NCBI RefSeq assembly: GCF_018294505.1
Contig: NC_057811.1
Span: 406,217,652-406,281,651 of the forward strand
Direction of reading: 5' to 3'
Source of the DNA: Triticum aestivum
Lineage: Eukaryota; Streptophyta; Magnoliopsida; Poales; Poaceae
DNA: 64,000 bases
Within the stretch, counting starts at the first letter, position 1. Every line of letters begins with the position of its first letter. Below are positions 23,674 through 35,894 of this stretch, in pieces. Position numbers and translations under genes: made by a program. The notes under the pieces were generated by a model. It was not told the DNA's origin. It did not search any database and saw only the letters and a list, made by a program, of their open reading frames with translations.

Positions 23674-24875
23674 TGTCGGAGTAAATGGCCACGGGTAGCC
23701 TAACCGACTGCCCCTGGCTCTTCAAAAATTATCAGGCCATTTGAGCCTTCAAGCACTCAAAACATTGGGCCGCCTTCCCCAGTCGGCTACCTCTGAAGCC
23801 GACTCTCAGAAGGCGACCCAGCCTCAGCAACCTCCCCCCAAGATAACCACGGGATGGCCGACTCCAGGAAGCCGGCCATAGAGGATGCCGACTCCCCCAG
23901 AGCCGGCCATGAAGAGCGGCGACTCCAAGAAGCCGGCCAAGACCGCACCCACCAAAACTACACCCACATAACGGTGACAAGACGGGGCGTGGCCACAGTG
24001 CGGCCCACTACCCCCGAAGCCCGAGGCAGGCATGGCCACAGGACGCCGTACGGGTCAGCCATCTCCCGTCCGGCTCGGCACTGTACCCATGCTGGCCTCA
24101 ACGTCATCCACGACCAACGCCAGTATGGCCCATGGGCGGCGGGCCCCTTTAGCCAGAGAGAGGCGTGAAGGCGGCCCGGCCTCCCCCAGTCGGCCAAGGG
24201 CGTAGCCGGCCCCTAGATGCCGGCAACCCCCCTCCCTCGAAGCATGCGCCACATTAAGGAGACAAGACGAGGTAAGGCTACAGTAAGAGCCCTCGAGGCG
24301 GCACACTGTAGCCACGCTTACCTCGACGAAGCCCTCGTCATCAGGGACGAGGCTACAGTAAGCAGCCGCCGACAAGACCCCTAGGCGGTGGGGCCGGCCT
24401 GTCGACCAAGAGGCCGGCAGCCGGCGGGACCCACCAGTCGGCGGGCCCCAACGGCCGGCGGAGAAGCCGGCGAGAGCAGACACTGACAGCTGGGACCCGC
24501 GCCCAGTCGGATTACAATTGTACCCCCGGGGGGTAGGCCTATATAAACCCCCCGGGGCACCCATGCAAAGGGTTGGCTTCTTAGAGTTACACACACACCA
24601 TAGAGAGAGGGAAGCAAGAGCTAGCCTTGCTCTTCTTCTCCCTTGAACCCTACAGCTCTAGGAGCATTTGTAGCTACTCTTTCTGATCTAGTGATCATGC
24701 GGAGACCCCGCAGAGCAGGACTAGGGGTGTTATCTCCACGGAGAGCCCCGAACCTGGGTAAGATTCGCCGGCGTGCATGTCTTCGCCTCATCCCGTTTCC
24801 AGACACCGGCGACGTCTTACTGGCACCCACCATGATAAGCCACCCATTGGCATATGTCACACCTACCACCCGACA
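23674..24875 (+). repeat. E5 3' LTR (1202 bp)
   Basis: Same ends as the 5' LTR. In the first ~335 bp I count 11 substitutions against the left copy. It is followed directly by GTGGT. Confidence 0.95.
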
Positions 24876-24880
24876 GTGGT
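24876..24880. repeat. Target-site duplication of E5, right copy
   Basis: GTGGT, identical to 10942-10946. After it the E4 antisense ORF resumes with FYIEDVALPDP. Confidence 0.95.
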
Positions 24881-27127
24881 TCTATATCGAGGACGTAGCA
24901 CTTCCAGACCCAGTTCGGAGGGGTCTTCCTGAGTTTACAAGCGTTCCTTTGAAGAAACACCACAGCTGGCACCCTCAGAGCCTCAAGGAAGATGATAGTG
25001 CAGATGTTTGTCAACTCATGAGCAAGATAAGGACGCTTGCTCAGTCTGGATTATCAATAGTCGAAGTAATGGCGACTTCCATAGTATAGGGGGTTCAGCC
25101 ACTCCAATAATGAAGGCTTCCCATGTGGCACTACAATGGGGAGGATGACGCCTCCCGCTGTGGAAGGAAAGGTCCGGACACCCCCGCCGCTCTGGCCAAA
25201 ATATTGGCTAAACTGTTCAAAGGGGAGGAAGAGGAATTTCTACGTATCAAGCGCAGAGATGGGTTTTCCATGTATAGTCCTCCTAGCTGGGTAAGTCCCA
25301 ACTCCTCTGCTCTACTCACCCCGCTCCCTGAGGCACTTTTAATAAATATTCTTCCGTCCATTTATAACAGCACTGGTGAAAGATTTCTGAAGGGCTTCAC
25401 ATCCCTGCCCCGCAGCCCGAGGGCCACAATCGGGACCTTGACCCCGGATTCGAAGAGGATCCAGATATATTCGTGGTGCTCGAGGTTGGGGTGTTTTACC
25501 AGGAAAGTTACGACGGCATAGAAGTGGCCATCATCGCCGATTATCCTGGTCTTCTCCCCGCTTCACACGTAAGTAATCAGGAGATATCTCATCCGAAAGA
25601 GTTCTCTCATTCTGCCTCACCCACCGCACCGTCCTGTGCTCAAAAGGAGCGTATGGCGCGCCATGCTGCCCCAGGGGCATCTCCAAAGAGAGCGGTCCCT
25701 ACACCAGGCAAGCCTTCGAAGAGGAAGGCAAACGTAGTTTTGGCCGAGCCTTCATCGAAGAGGTATGGATTTGCGAATATGGTTTTCAGCAGTCGCATCC
25801 AATTGTGACTTCTATGTTTATCCCGTATCAGGAAAACAGTGTGCCGGGCTATGTCCGGGGGTCTGGCCGGTCATACTCCCCACAGCCGGGATCCAGATCC
25901 TGCCATAAAGACGAGGGCTGATTCGGGGGTGACGCCGGACTGTCCTCCAGCCAAGGATTCGGATAAGGTATCCGTCACCAACTCGGAAGTGGAGAGCGCC
26001 ATGAATCATCGGCGCCGAAGGGCCATTTTACGAGACCCCAGCTTCTCAGAAGAGGCATTTAATTCCTTCAGCTCAGCTGATGCATACATCCGAGCTGCTC
26101 GAGACGGGCTTAACAGACCCACGAAGCAACATTTAAAAGATGTGCAAGTAAGTTTACTTTGTCCGAATATGATAACCATATGCCAGTAGCCCCCGAGACT
26201 TGAAGCGGTTGGTACAAATGATTTAAGGATCGTTGTATAACCAGGTTCTTTCGGAGAAGAACGACCTGCTAGCCCAAGAGCTAGAAAAGTGTCGGACACA
26301 GCTAACTGCTGTTACCGCCGAACTGGAAAAGTCCAAGAAGGCGCCCTCTGGTAATATTTCCCTCCATCGAGAAACAATAATTATAGACCAGCTGTGCTAA
26401 TACTGTTGCTTATCTCCCAACAGGATCGTCAGATCAACTGGAGGAGAAATTAAAAGCCGCTCAAGCGGGCGAGAAAGAGGCGAAAAGACTACATGCCGCA
26501 GGCGAGCGTGTTCTGACCCGAGTCAGAGATGAGAAAAACAAGCTGCAGGATGCCCAGACCCAGCTGGGCAAAGAACTGAAGGATGTACAGGCCTAGCTGG
26601 CTGAATCCGTGAAGGAAAATAAGATGCTGCGAGGCGGCATATTCAGTATGTGGTCGAACTTACCTTCGAATAATTCAGAGAAAAAAGGGACTGACCGAGT
26701 TATGTCTGCAGCTATGCTGACCGGTCGTCCCGAAGAGGAGGTGTCCAAATTCTCAGGCGATCTGCTACAAGAGCTGTCACGTGCATGAGCAGGCTCGACA
26801 GGAGATGTGAAGCGTTGCCAAGGCCTTATGGCCATCTGCCTCCCCTCCTGGAAAGATGGAGGAGCTCCTAGAGCTATTCAGGGGAGCGCGGCGGCGCCTT
26901 CAATTGTGGAAGATATCGGCCTGCCGGGAAGGTGCACGAGAAGCCTTGGCAATGGTGAAAACATGGTACACCAAGCTTGATCCGAATCATATGGCTCGGG
27001 TCGGACCTCTAGGGTGATATGGCCCGTTAATTTGGTATATGACCAAGTAAAAGTAGCCGCCAAGTATTCCCAGCAGGATTGTAAGTTAGACAGCCTACTG
27101 GACGGTATAGAGGAGGAATTTTTTTAG
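24881..27127 (+). pseudogene. E4 antisense ORF, 3' part (spliced, coiled coil)
   Basis: It continues the frame cut at 10946 (FYIEDVALPDPVRRGLPEF), matching FYMEDVPLSDPIRMGLPEF in E8. Three stops follow VEVMATSIV (TAG at 25087-25089, then TAA and TGA). Exon 1 ends at a GT donor (25291), and an AG at 25369-25370 opens exon 2, which ends at GTAAGT (25569). The E8 copy has an intron at the same place (45031-45104). Later coding blocks separated by GT/AG signals give coiled coils (VLSEKNDLLAQELEKCRTQL; EEKLKAAQAGEKEAKRL) and end in LDGIEEEFF at the TAG 27125-27127. In-frame stops in the last part confirm decay. Confidence 0.7.
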
Positions 27128-27944
27128 TCCAAGTGACTATGTACTTTCCTTTCTAGCTGAATTGTAAAACGATTGTCATGGCAGACCTTTTCGCTCCGAC
27201 CTCTGGACCTGAAGGTGCAGAGTGTTTCCGAATACCTGAGCGATAAAATAGACCGGGGTATGCGTGGAAACCAGGCGTAGGGGTCATAGTTGCTTGAACA
27301 GACAAGTTGTATCCGGCTAGTTATGTTATATTACATTACGATTGTAAGAAACATCTTCCAGAGAGAATAGTTCCGTTAGGGGTTCCTTTCCCTGGGTGCG
27401 CATGCGTAAAAATGCATGTCCGAACTGTAATGGTAACAATCGCATTATAAGTAACATCTGGGGGTTCACAATGGGGTGATTGCAAAAACGTCTTTAATCC
27501 ACCGACCGAATATTCCTTTAAGAATGCTAGCTTTTGGCTTCACCCAGTCTGAGGTATACATCCGGATGACCCGGCAGTAACAATCACAGAGGTGCTCCCT
27601 TTATGCCCTAGCCGAACTAATGGGAACGTAGGGCATAAGCACAAGAGCCAGGAAACCCAGCTTGCCCAAAACTTAAGTCAGATCTATGCATATAATGGTG
27701 AAGAAAAGGTACATATGGGAAAAACCCGCATATGTGATGAGCTTGATGCTCGAAAAATAACATTAACAAGCTTCTGACAAAGAAGCTCCCAGATATAATG
27801 GACTTACGTATTTAAATATGTGTACGTCACAGGTGCGTGGTTGAGCCGCACGAAAAGCTTTAAGGCTAAAAAAACGAAAAAGCGAAAAGAGAGGAAAAAG
27901 CAATGGGAACAATAGGGAGAAGGAGACGAACAAACAGTTCGGCG
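27128..27944. other. E4 spacer between antisense ORF and integrase
   Basis: No gene is seen. A block near 27590-27670 (CTCCCTTTATGCCCTAG...GGAACGTAGGGCATAAGCAC) has a counterpart in E6 at 33546-33610, so the spacer is shared between these elements although E6 has lost pol. It would contain the converging 3' ends of pol and the antisense gene. Confidence 0.5.
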
Positions 27945-28955
27945 CTAGGCATAGAATCTTCGGAGTCTGGCCGCGTTCCAAGGGTTCGGCTCTAGGCGGT
28001 TGTCTGACGCATCATGCAGGCGGTACGCTCCTCCAGTGAGAACTTCGTCAATGATGAAGGGACCCTCCCATTTGGGCTTGAGTTTGTCCTTTTTTTTCTC
28101 CGGCAAGCGTAGAACGAGTTCGCCAACATTATAAGTCTTTGCCCGTACTTCTCTGCTTTGATATCTGCGGGCCCGTTGTTGATAAAATGCGGAACGGGCT
28201 TTTGCAACGTCGCGCTCCTCCTCCAGGGCGTCTAGGCTGTCCTGCCAATCGAGCTCGGCCTCTCTCTCTTCGTACATAGGCACTCGAGGTGAGTCACGAA
28301 TAATGTCGCAGGGTAACATAGCCTCTGCGCCGTACACCATGAAGAAAGGTGTGTATCCGGTAGTGCGATTTGGCGGGGTCCGCACCCCCCAGAGTACGGA
28401 GTCGAGCTCCTCGACCCAGTGCTTGTCTGATTCCTTCAAAGACCGCACCAGCCACGGTTTAATGCCGCTGATAATAAGACCATTGGCCCGTTTTACTTGA
28501 CCGTTTGTTTGCGGGTGATAGATGGAGGCGTAATCGAGCTTAATGCCCAGATTGGCGCACCAATTTTTCACCTCATCGGCTGTAAAGTTGGAGCCATTAT
28601 CGGTGATGATGCTGTGTGGAACACCATAACGGTGTACAACACCGGATATAAAGTCTATCACTGGTCCGGCTTCGGCCGTTTCAAATGGTTTGGCCTCTAT
28701 CCACTTAGTGAATTTATCCACCATGACCAGCAGATATTTTTTCTTATGGCTTCCTCCTTTAAGGGGTTCGGCCATATCAAGCCCCCAGACCGCAAAAGGC
28801 CAAGTGATGGGGATTGTTTGTAGAGCGGTGGGTGGCATATGGCTCTCGTTGGCGAAAAGCGGGCATCCGATGCAACGTTGGACAATGTCCTGCGCGTCTG
28901 GTCGGGTCGTCGTCCAATAAAAACCTGTACAGAAGGCCTTGCTAACAAGGGCCCG
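27945..28955 (-). pseudogene. E4 integrase, open but with catalytic Glu replaced
   Basis: The frame is open without stops from the E6 LTR border to 27945. It starts within the zinc-binding domain (ALVSKAFCTGFYW, then CIGCPLFANESHM). The catalytic core keeps the two aspartates in VWGLDMAEPL and SIITDNGSNF. The block normally read as QVERANG is QVKRANG: codon 28491-28493 (minus strand AAA) replaces the catalytic glutamate of the D,D-35-E triad. The C-terminal domain is intact to AARLRRFYA. The N-terminal side is cut by insertion of E6. It is inactive as it stands. Confidence 0.85.
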
Positions 28956-28956
28956 A

Positions 28957-29432
28957 TGTCGGTATCAAAACCAGCGGATCTGGGATAGGGGGTCCCGAAC
29001 TGTGCGTCTAGGATCGATGGTAACAGGAGACGGGGGACACGATGTTTACCCAGGTTCGGGCCCTCTCTATGGAGGTAATACTCTACTTCCTGCTTGATTG
29101 ATCTTGATGAATATGAGTATTACAAGAGTTGATCTACCACGAGATCGTAATCGCTAAACCCTAGAAGTCTAGCCTATATGACTATGGTAATGTGTCCTTT
29201 CCGGACTAACCCCTCCGGTTTATATAGACACCAGGGGGATCTAGGCTTTACATAGAGTCGGTTACATAAGAAGGAATCGTCATAATCGGTCACCAAGCTT
29301 GCCTTCCACGCCAAGTAGAGTCCAATCCGGACACGGGTACAGTCTTCGGCCTTCATGTCTTCACAGCCCATCAGTCTGGCCCATGGATAACAGGCCAGAC
29401 GCCCGAGGACCCCTTAGTCTAGGACTCCCTCA
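28957..29432 (-). repeat. E6 3' LTR (476 bp)
   Basis: On the plus strand it runs from TGTCGGTATC to GACTCCCTCA, the same family as the E3, E4 and E8 LTRs. GTAGCCCCTGAACC to its right is the shared reverse complement of the polypurine tract. Confidence 0.9.
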
Positions 29433-29965
29433 GTAGCCCCTGAACCTGGCTTCAATGACGAGGAGTCCGGCGCGCAGATTGTCTCCGGCATTGCAAGGCG
29501 GGTTCCCCTTTCTCCGAACTCCAAGATAGTCTTCGGATGTTTTGATTGTATCCGGACTTGTATACACAATTATAGACGATATAATATTCCACGAGTCTAA
29601 TCGCGCAACAACTCTTTGGTAATATGACATCACGCCTGCTTTAGCCATTATTTGTGAACCGCCTTTTAGGTGGCCCGTCGCCCCACGCCCTAAGACGCGA
29701 TTTTATTGGCGTGCCTTATCCAAGCGGAGATCGTGTCTCGCCTTTTTTAGGGGATTCTTGTCAACCCGGAGGTGGGTAACCCAACCGTCGTTTGGGTACA
29801 ACTCCTGGGAAACAAGCAAGTTTTGAGGCCCGGGAGGAGGCGCTTAATATTCACAGTCTCTATATAGGGGTACCACTCCGTATTTTTCCATCAGGCTTGC
29901 TTCTTCCTCAACCCCTGATACCTCGAGTTCCAACACCCGGTTTTTGACCAACACAAGCTCCGATC
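29433..29965 (+). promoter_or_regulatory. E6 upstream region of antisense ORF, with TATA box
   Basis: This non-coding stretch follows the 3' LTR. CTCTATATAGGGG (29858-29870) is a good TATA box about 100 bp before the ATG at 29966. It is the clearest sign in the window that the antisense gene has its own promoter. Confidence 0.55.
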
Positions 29966-32900
29966 ATGTCCGAATCCAACCATCAAGGCCGGTGGGTGGC
30001 CTCTTCTGTCACAGAGGAGGATACTGCAAAGCTTCGAGCAGCCAGATATCTGACCGCAGAAATCCTTCATCGGCTTCCCGTCGAGGGGTAGGTTATTCCT
30101 ACCCCCAGATCAGGCGAGAGGGTCGTGTTCCTGTCCCACTTCCTTCGCGGGTTAGGGTTCGCACTTAACCCCTTTGTCTGGGGGCTCACGTTCTATTACG
30201 GGCTAGATTTTCATGATCTGGCCCCGGACTCTATTCTTCTTATATCGACGTTTATCGTCACGTGCGAAGCCTTACTCCGAACTCCTCCGCACTTTGGCTT
30301 GTGGCTCAAGACCTTCAATGTGAAGCCGCAAGTGATAGAGGGGGAGCATGCAGAGTGCGGTGGCGCCACAGTGGGCAAGCTCGCTAGCATTGTTTAGTTT
30401 CAGGGATCCTTCGCTGAAGCTTCCGACTCAGCAGGGGTGGTTCTACATCACCAAGCCTTGTGGCTCTAAGTGGGTAACTGCGCCTGCATTCCGATCCAGC
30501 CCCCCAATTCGGCTTGCTTCATGGATCAATGAGGGGTTGGAATGGGGATCCGTTGATGAAGTGCGGACTCTGCAGGGTCGCATCCGAAGCCTTGCCGAGA
30601 AGGGCATCGATCTTGTTGACGTTATTCAAGTAATGCTGGTCCGTCGGATTCTGCCGTGCCAGCGGCGGCCTCGCCGCATGTGGGAGTTTAACCCAGAAGG
30701 GCCACGGACGAAGGAATGTGGAGGTTGTTTTTCGAGGAACGAGAGCAATGGCCAGCCACCACCGAAGACATCGGCCTCCAGAGCAACCATTCGACCACCC
30801 CGGTAAGTATTACACTTCCGAACACCCTGTAGTCGAGCGTCCCATAATAAGATATTGAGCAATGCATCTTTTTCCAGGGCTGGATAAAGAAGGTGGAACG
30901 GGTCAGGTGTCCGGCTCCTCTTCCCGAAGACTCAGCTACTCCAGTGCTAATAAGGATGCTGGCCTCGGCACCACGCCAGGCGCCGAAAAGGGAGGGCAAA
31001 GAGGAGAGCGAGAAAGCCCAAGAGGACCTTGGTTCTGGAGGTAAGTCGGACACTGAGTCCGGAGAGATCGACCTTTCCTCGCCTGAAGACAGGGGCGAAA
31101 AAGGATCCAGTATACCTTCTCCTAGCAGGAGGAAATGGGCCGCCTCCGTAGATTGGGAGGGGCGGTCTTCTAAGAGGGGAAAGATGCCACCAGCGAGCGG
31201 CTTGGTTTTCGGAAGCGATGCCGCTGCACAGCTCCAACAAGGGCACAAGCCCTCGGCCAAACCGTAAGTGAATCCGGGGTACTTTGATAGCGTCCGCTTC
31301 GTTGCTGTTAACCGAAGATATTCGTAATGCGTTCATGCATTTTTACAGGTCGGCACAGAGTTTTTTTGGGAAATCCTCTTCTTCGGGAAGTCTCCTCCCA
31401 GAGATGATGGAGAGCGAGACGCCTCCTCGAACCTCCTCGCCCAATAAGGCAGATGACTCTGAAGTGTCCTCACGGAGGCTCCCTTTTAATCAACCAGTTC
31501 CACAATTGACAAAGGGGGGCAGTGCCCGAAGGTGGATCTCCGACCGTCCGGGAGTCCGGGGTTGATGATAGCAAGGGCCCCGGACTGTCTGGCTCGCAGC
31601 CGACAGTGATTCTAAAGATGGGTGAACAAATTCCTTCAAAGGATGACTGTGCCCCTGGAGCAATGTCCGGAAGCCCGAAGACTCCCGATATATTGCGGGA
31701 CATGTTGCGGAAAGCATTTGTCTCGGGGAGCAGCGTACCCTGATGGGTACAATGATTGAAAAGATTCCGTCCATGAAGAGTGGATTAAATGAAGCCTTCA
31801 TGAGCCTGCTTAAAGGCTTCGAGGTTTGTGACATAATGTTTTTCAGCTATGTTTCCTTTGCAAAGATGTGCCTGTGCATAGGTAGTAGCCCCTGAGACTC
31901 AGGTTGTCTTCCATTAGGAAGCAAACAGAGGATCAAAAAATGATCGTTTTGAGGACTAACCCGATGAGCTTGAACACAGGCTGCTTCCCCCTTGGCCACT
32001 TCCCGGACTATGGAAATTGCCGAGCTACAACGGAAGCTTGACGTGTCAGGGGATCATCTTGCATTAATCAATACGCGTCTTGACGAGTCGCAAGGTATGT
32101 ATTCGGGGCGATCCTCATACATTGTTTGTGGTATAAACGTGATGCTGAGATTTTAGATGCTGGAATGCGCGTGGCTGCAGATGGTGCTGCCGTAGTTGAA
32201 TTGCTTTGAACGGAGCTGACCCAGGCCAAGGAGGAGGTCCGTCGTAGCAATGCTGCTGCCGAAAAGGCATCGGCTGAATTAAAGGCCGAATAAGCTGCCC
32301 GGTGCCAAGGTGAGGAGAAGATATCCACAATGACACTCGAACTTGAGAATGCTACTGGCCGATGCAAATTTCTTAAGAAGGAGAATAAAGCCTTAACAGC
32401 TGAACTGGACAAGGCCCGACAGGAGGTGAGAGAAGCGCGATCAGAATCCAGAGCAATCCGTGAGGAAGTTCAGCAGGCGAAGGAGATTCTGGCTGGAAAG
32501 CCTTTTCTGCTGCAAACTAAGTTTGGTGACCCGGACTATGCTCAGCTTAACCAAGTGTGGAGTTCTCCGGATGAGTTTTTGGACTTGCCGAAGAGTTCTT
32601 CCGATGCGGCGCGGTATTACCAAGCGTGAGCTGGATATGCAACGGAGAAGCTTTTTTGGTCGCAGTTTGGCACGTCAAAGTGCCCTCTGCTGCTCAATGA
32701 ACAGATGTCCCAATGGGCCGAACTTCATAGGATATCCGGCGCTGCCATGAAGGATGTCATATTCTAGTTGTAGCCAACCGAGCCTGTGCCGAATAGCTAT
32801 TTCAGTTTTGTGCAGAAGCTTGTTGACGCGGTGCCGCATATCGACGCTGTGATACGGTCAACGTGCATTGAGGGTGCACGGATGGCCTTTGCCTAAGTCA

Positions 32901-33055
32901 AGACATTCTGGGGGAAGATGGAGGCCGTTGATGTTGCGACAAAGAGTCCACCCAAAGGCAAGGACCGTCCGGAACCGGAGCATTATTTTGAAGACGTCCT
33001 AGGGGCCGCCCGCCTGATAGAGGGCCAATGCTCGAAAGACATAATGTTCGAGTGA
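29966..33055 (+). pseudogene. E6 antisense ORF (Transposase_28-like, coiled coil)
   Basis: ATG at 29966 (MSESNHQGRWVASSV). A TAG at 30089-30091 interrupts the frame after LPVEG, and the same frame continues into VVFLSHFLRGLGFALNPF, YYGLDFHDLAPDSILL and RTPPHFGLWLKTF. A TAG at about 30397 and a frameshift follow; the next block reads QQGWFYITKPCGSKWV and DLVDVIQVMLVRRILP. Further exons lie between about 30880 and 32310 with plausible GT/AG borders. A coiled coil at 32330-32500 (LKKENKALTAELDKARQEV) precedes a C-terminal block (KSPPKGKDRPEPEHYFEDVL) ending at TGA 33053-33055. This is a different subfamily from the E4/E8 copies despite the shared LTR. Several stops show it is dead. Confidence 0.7.
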
Positions 33056-34068
33056 GGTGTATGATAATTGTAAAAGACAATTTTATCGTTAATCTATTTA
33101 TGTGTTTTTGCTTGACAGCTTGAATTCCTCCTGTGCGGCCGTTTTTGATATAAACTGAAAGTTTTCTAGTCGTCGGCTTCAGTCCCCTCGTAGTAAGTAC
33201 GGGGGTGTTCGGAAAAGCATTTAATCACTCTTTATCCTATTTCTTGGTCCATGAAGGAAGTGATAATGCGGCGAACCAGGCAATCGGACTATAGGGCATT
33301 AACACTTTCACTTAGCCATAGGAGTTCTATTGTGGGGCTACGACATAGCCCCTGGTATGTATGCGGCATAGGGTGCCTTACATGTTTGATCTTGAAAAAG
33401 ATCCCTCGTGTTACACGGAGAATCGCTAAAGATTCAAGAAGTCGTCAAGTGGTTGACCAGTTCTCGCCGTATCATGACAGTCAGTTTTCGGCTTTCTCTA
33501 CTGAGGTGCTCATCCGGTTTAGGCTAGGGCACAATCGCAGTAGTTCTCCCTTTACTACCCTAGGCGATAGAGCGGAACGTAGGGTAGCAAGCACAGGAGC
33601 CAGACAACCTAACTATTGACCCAAGACAATGATTCGGAGCTGGTGCATATAAGGCCAAACTTGCGACGCCGAAGTGCGCTGTAGAGATATTCGGGCTTTT
33701 GCTGGCAACTCATTTGTTCCCATACCGAGCCCCTGGCAGGTTATGCTAGGGTACATTTGTGAAGCAAACGTGGCAGCCGTATTCCGTGGCGAGACAACAC
33801 GGATGATTAGTTCGGATATGTTTTACTGGGAACTGAGCGGTATGCCAATGATTACTTATGATATATATAAAAGCCATCCTCCCGGCTATTTGACATGCTC
33901 GGGGTTGGAGGCAGAGGAACAGGCATAGTACAGGCTCGAGAAATAGAGAGTGCGGTCTACAAAAATTTATTTTGGACCTCCAGTCGCATGTCTGCGCCAC
34001 CCATCCTCGGTGGGGGAATCCTTGATGGAAATAGCCCCTTAGGTGAGTATACGGATCCGGACTCCAAT
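33056..34068. other. E6 spacer left of E7
   Basis: No gene is seen in either strand. The part near 33546-33610 matches the E4 spacer. CCAAT (34064-34068) is the left target duplication of E7. The short right remainder, 41323-41357, continues from it. Confidence 0.5.
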
Positions 34069-35251
34069 TGTCGGTGTACAAAAAGAGGGGTGCGTTTTTG
34101 TACCCCTATACCTGTGCACGGGCAGTCGGAGCCGCGCCGGCGGTCACACCAGGCAGAACAGGGGAGGTGAGCCAAGGTAAGACCGAAGCCCAAGATGATC
34201 ACAGCAACGCCAAGACCAAGACCACAAAGAGCAGAGGGACGAAGCAGGTTCCCCAGGCAAGACCCTTGCCGGGGGCAGCCTCAGCAGCCCCGGCAAGACC
34301 CTTGCCGGGGCAGCTCGCCCCACACCAACAGAGCGAGCCACCTTTGAGCCCATGGTCCCCAACGCCATCATCCACGTGGGGCCAGGGCTCGGGAAGGCGC
34401 TTCTGTGGTGGCATGCAGATCTTTGTGAAGATATATTCAAGATCAGATGAGGATTAGAAGACGACGATCCTCGGCAAGATCCTTGCCAAGGAAGGCCACC
34501 AGACCCTTGGCAAGGCCCTTGCCGGGGAGGACAGCGCGCCACGGCAAGACCCTTGCCGGGCCACCCAGCAAGGCCCTCGCCAAGAACATCAGCAGGGCCA
34601 CCGCCAGGCCCACGTCAACCAAGCTTCCACCGCCGTTCACATGCAGCTGCCAGCCCAACCAGGTGGGCGGGCACCTGCGTGGCAACATGCAGCTCCCAGG
34701 CCAACTCATTGAGCTCCTGCGTGGCAGCATGCAGATCTTCGTGAAGGCTCCACCGCCGCGCCACCTCAGCTGCCTGCCTGCCTACATGGCGCCGCACGCA
34801 TCACTGGCCGAGGCGCGTGTCGAAGCAAGGAGGAGCGGCGACGGACGGGACGGGCCTCGCCCCCGTCCCTGATAAAGCAAGAGGACACCTACGCTATGCA
34901 TTAAATGCATCTTGTCCTGTAATACGAGCGATAAGCTCAGGGCACTGTACGCCTTTCCACCTCCTGTGTGCCACTGTGGCAGCCCCTTCCGACTATAAGA
35001 GGAGGCCCATTGCGTACTGGAGGAGAATTCGGCTCTTTCGAACCACGCACTGACCACAGCTAGTTCGAGAGCTCAAGAACTCTCTGAAATACACCCACCA
35101 AAGCAGGACTAGGGTTTTACGCATACTCCCGGCCCGAACCTGGGTAAACGATCCTTGTGCTGTCTACTAGCCCTGCTGTTCTCGCAACCCCGCGCCCCGG
35201 CAACCGTAGTAGGTATTCTTGTGATCCCATAGGTGTCGTTCCACACCGACA
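34069..35251 (+). repeat. E7 5' LTR (1183 bp)
   Basis: It begins TGTCGGTGTACAAAAAGAGG and ends GTTCCACACCGACA. A TATA-like TATAAGAG lies near 34994-35001 (TATAAAAG in the right LTR). Between 34254 and 34585 it holds about six copies of a small inverted repeat around CGGCAAGACCCTTGCCGG. Confidence 0.9.
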
Positions 35252-35253
35252 TC

Positions 35254-35271
35254 TTTGGCGCGCCAGGTAGG
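35254..35271 (+). promoter_or_regulatory. E7 primer-binding site
   Basis: TTTGGCGCGCCAGGTAGG starts two bases after the LTR and is identical to the E2 site. Confidence 0.75.
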
Positions 35272-35894
35272 GGGCGCAATTGTGAGAATCTGGTTTAGTA
35301 GTTAGCCTGGCAGTTCTTCGTCGCCATGGCTCCTGAGAAGAAGACGGCCGGAGGAACGATGCCGGCTCGGCAACAGAAAAGCTAAGTCATTCAGAGCTTT
35401 GAGTTATTTCCTCCTATACATAAGGTTATCGTCCTCGGAGATCTCGCCTACGTATGAGAAACCTGCACGCAAAGGGGCCCTCCCGCGATTGGCAATGCCC
35501 TTGTTCTGTTTCGAGTCCACTCAACAGCTCAAAGCGGCCGCGTCGAGAGTGGCGGGGTAGCCTTCCGCACTTGGCAACGCTCCCGACTCTGACTCGAGTC
35601 AAGCTCGACAGTTCGGGCGGCCGCGCTAAGGGCGGCAAGGTGGTTCGCTCGGCAGCAAGCACACCCGGCAGGTCAATGGGGATCGATCCCCAAGACGTCG
35701 CCTTGGGTTTACGAGCCGGCGAGCCTACCCAGTAACGTAGGGTGGACATACAAAGGAAAATCGAACAGGAAAATAACATGCATGATACTGAAAGTGCTGC
35801 AGAGTTATATTACATCAAATTGTTGCTGCTATTATAACTAGAGATAGTGATTGTCTTGGTTGTGAACCTGCAGCGGCGATAAAGAACGGGATGC
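35272..35894 (+). pseudogene. E7 gag start remnant
   Basis: ATG at 35326 gives MAPEKKTAGGTMPARQQKS and then a stop. The following sequence to about 35760 has gag-like base composition but no recognised domain. Gag core, zinc knuckle and all of pol are missing. The remnant may be kept because it adjoins the PBS and packaging region, but that is inference. Confidence 0.45.

Larger units (their letters stand above)
10947..24875 (+). mobile_element. E5: complete Ty3/Gypsy (Tat, RIRE2-like) element, 13.9 kb
   Basis: Two LTRs of 1201 and 1202 bp share the same ends (TGTCGG...CCGACA) and flank a primer-binding site, one long gag-pol frame (to 18697), a spacer, a minus-strand antisense gene (19269-23063) and the 3' LTR. 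A perfect GTGGT duplication flanks it. Gag-pol order (protease, RT, RNase H, integrase) is Ty3/Gypsy; the RT sequence, the PBS type and the antisense gene point to the Tat branch. Eleven mismatches are seen in the first ~335 bp of the LTR pair, so insertion is fairly recent but not new. It is rich in GCCGGC repeats throughout. Confidence 0.95.
9617..28956 (-). mobile_element. E4: Ty3/Gypsy element on the minus strand, split by E5 and cut by E6
   Basis: The 3' LTR is at the left (9617-10101). Moving right are a plus-strand antisense ORF (split by E5) and the minus-strand integrase, whose N-terminal side is cut by the LTR of E6 at 28957. RT, protease, gag and the 5' LTR should lie beyond the window. 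The left flank is E3 integrase, so E4 inserted into E3; CCGCA (9612-9616) would be the left target duplication. Removing E5 (10947-24875 plus one GTGGT) rejoins the antisense ORF in the order seen in E8. Confidence 0.85.
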
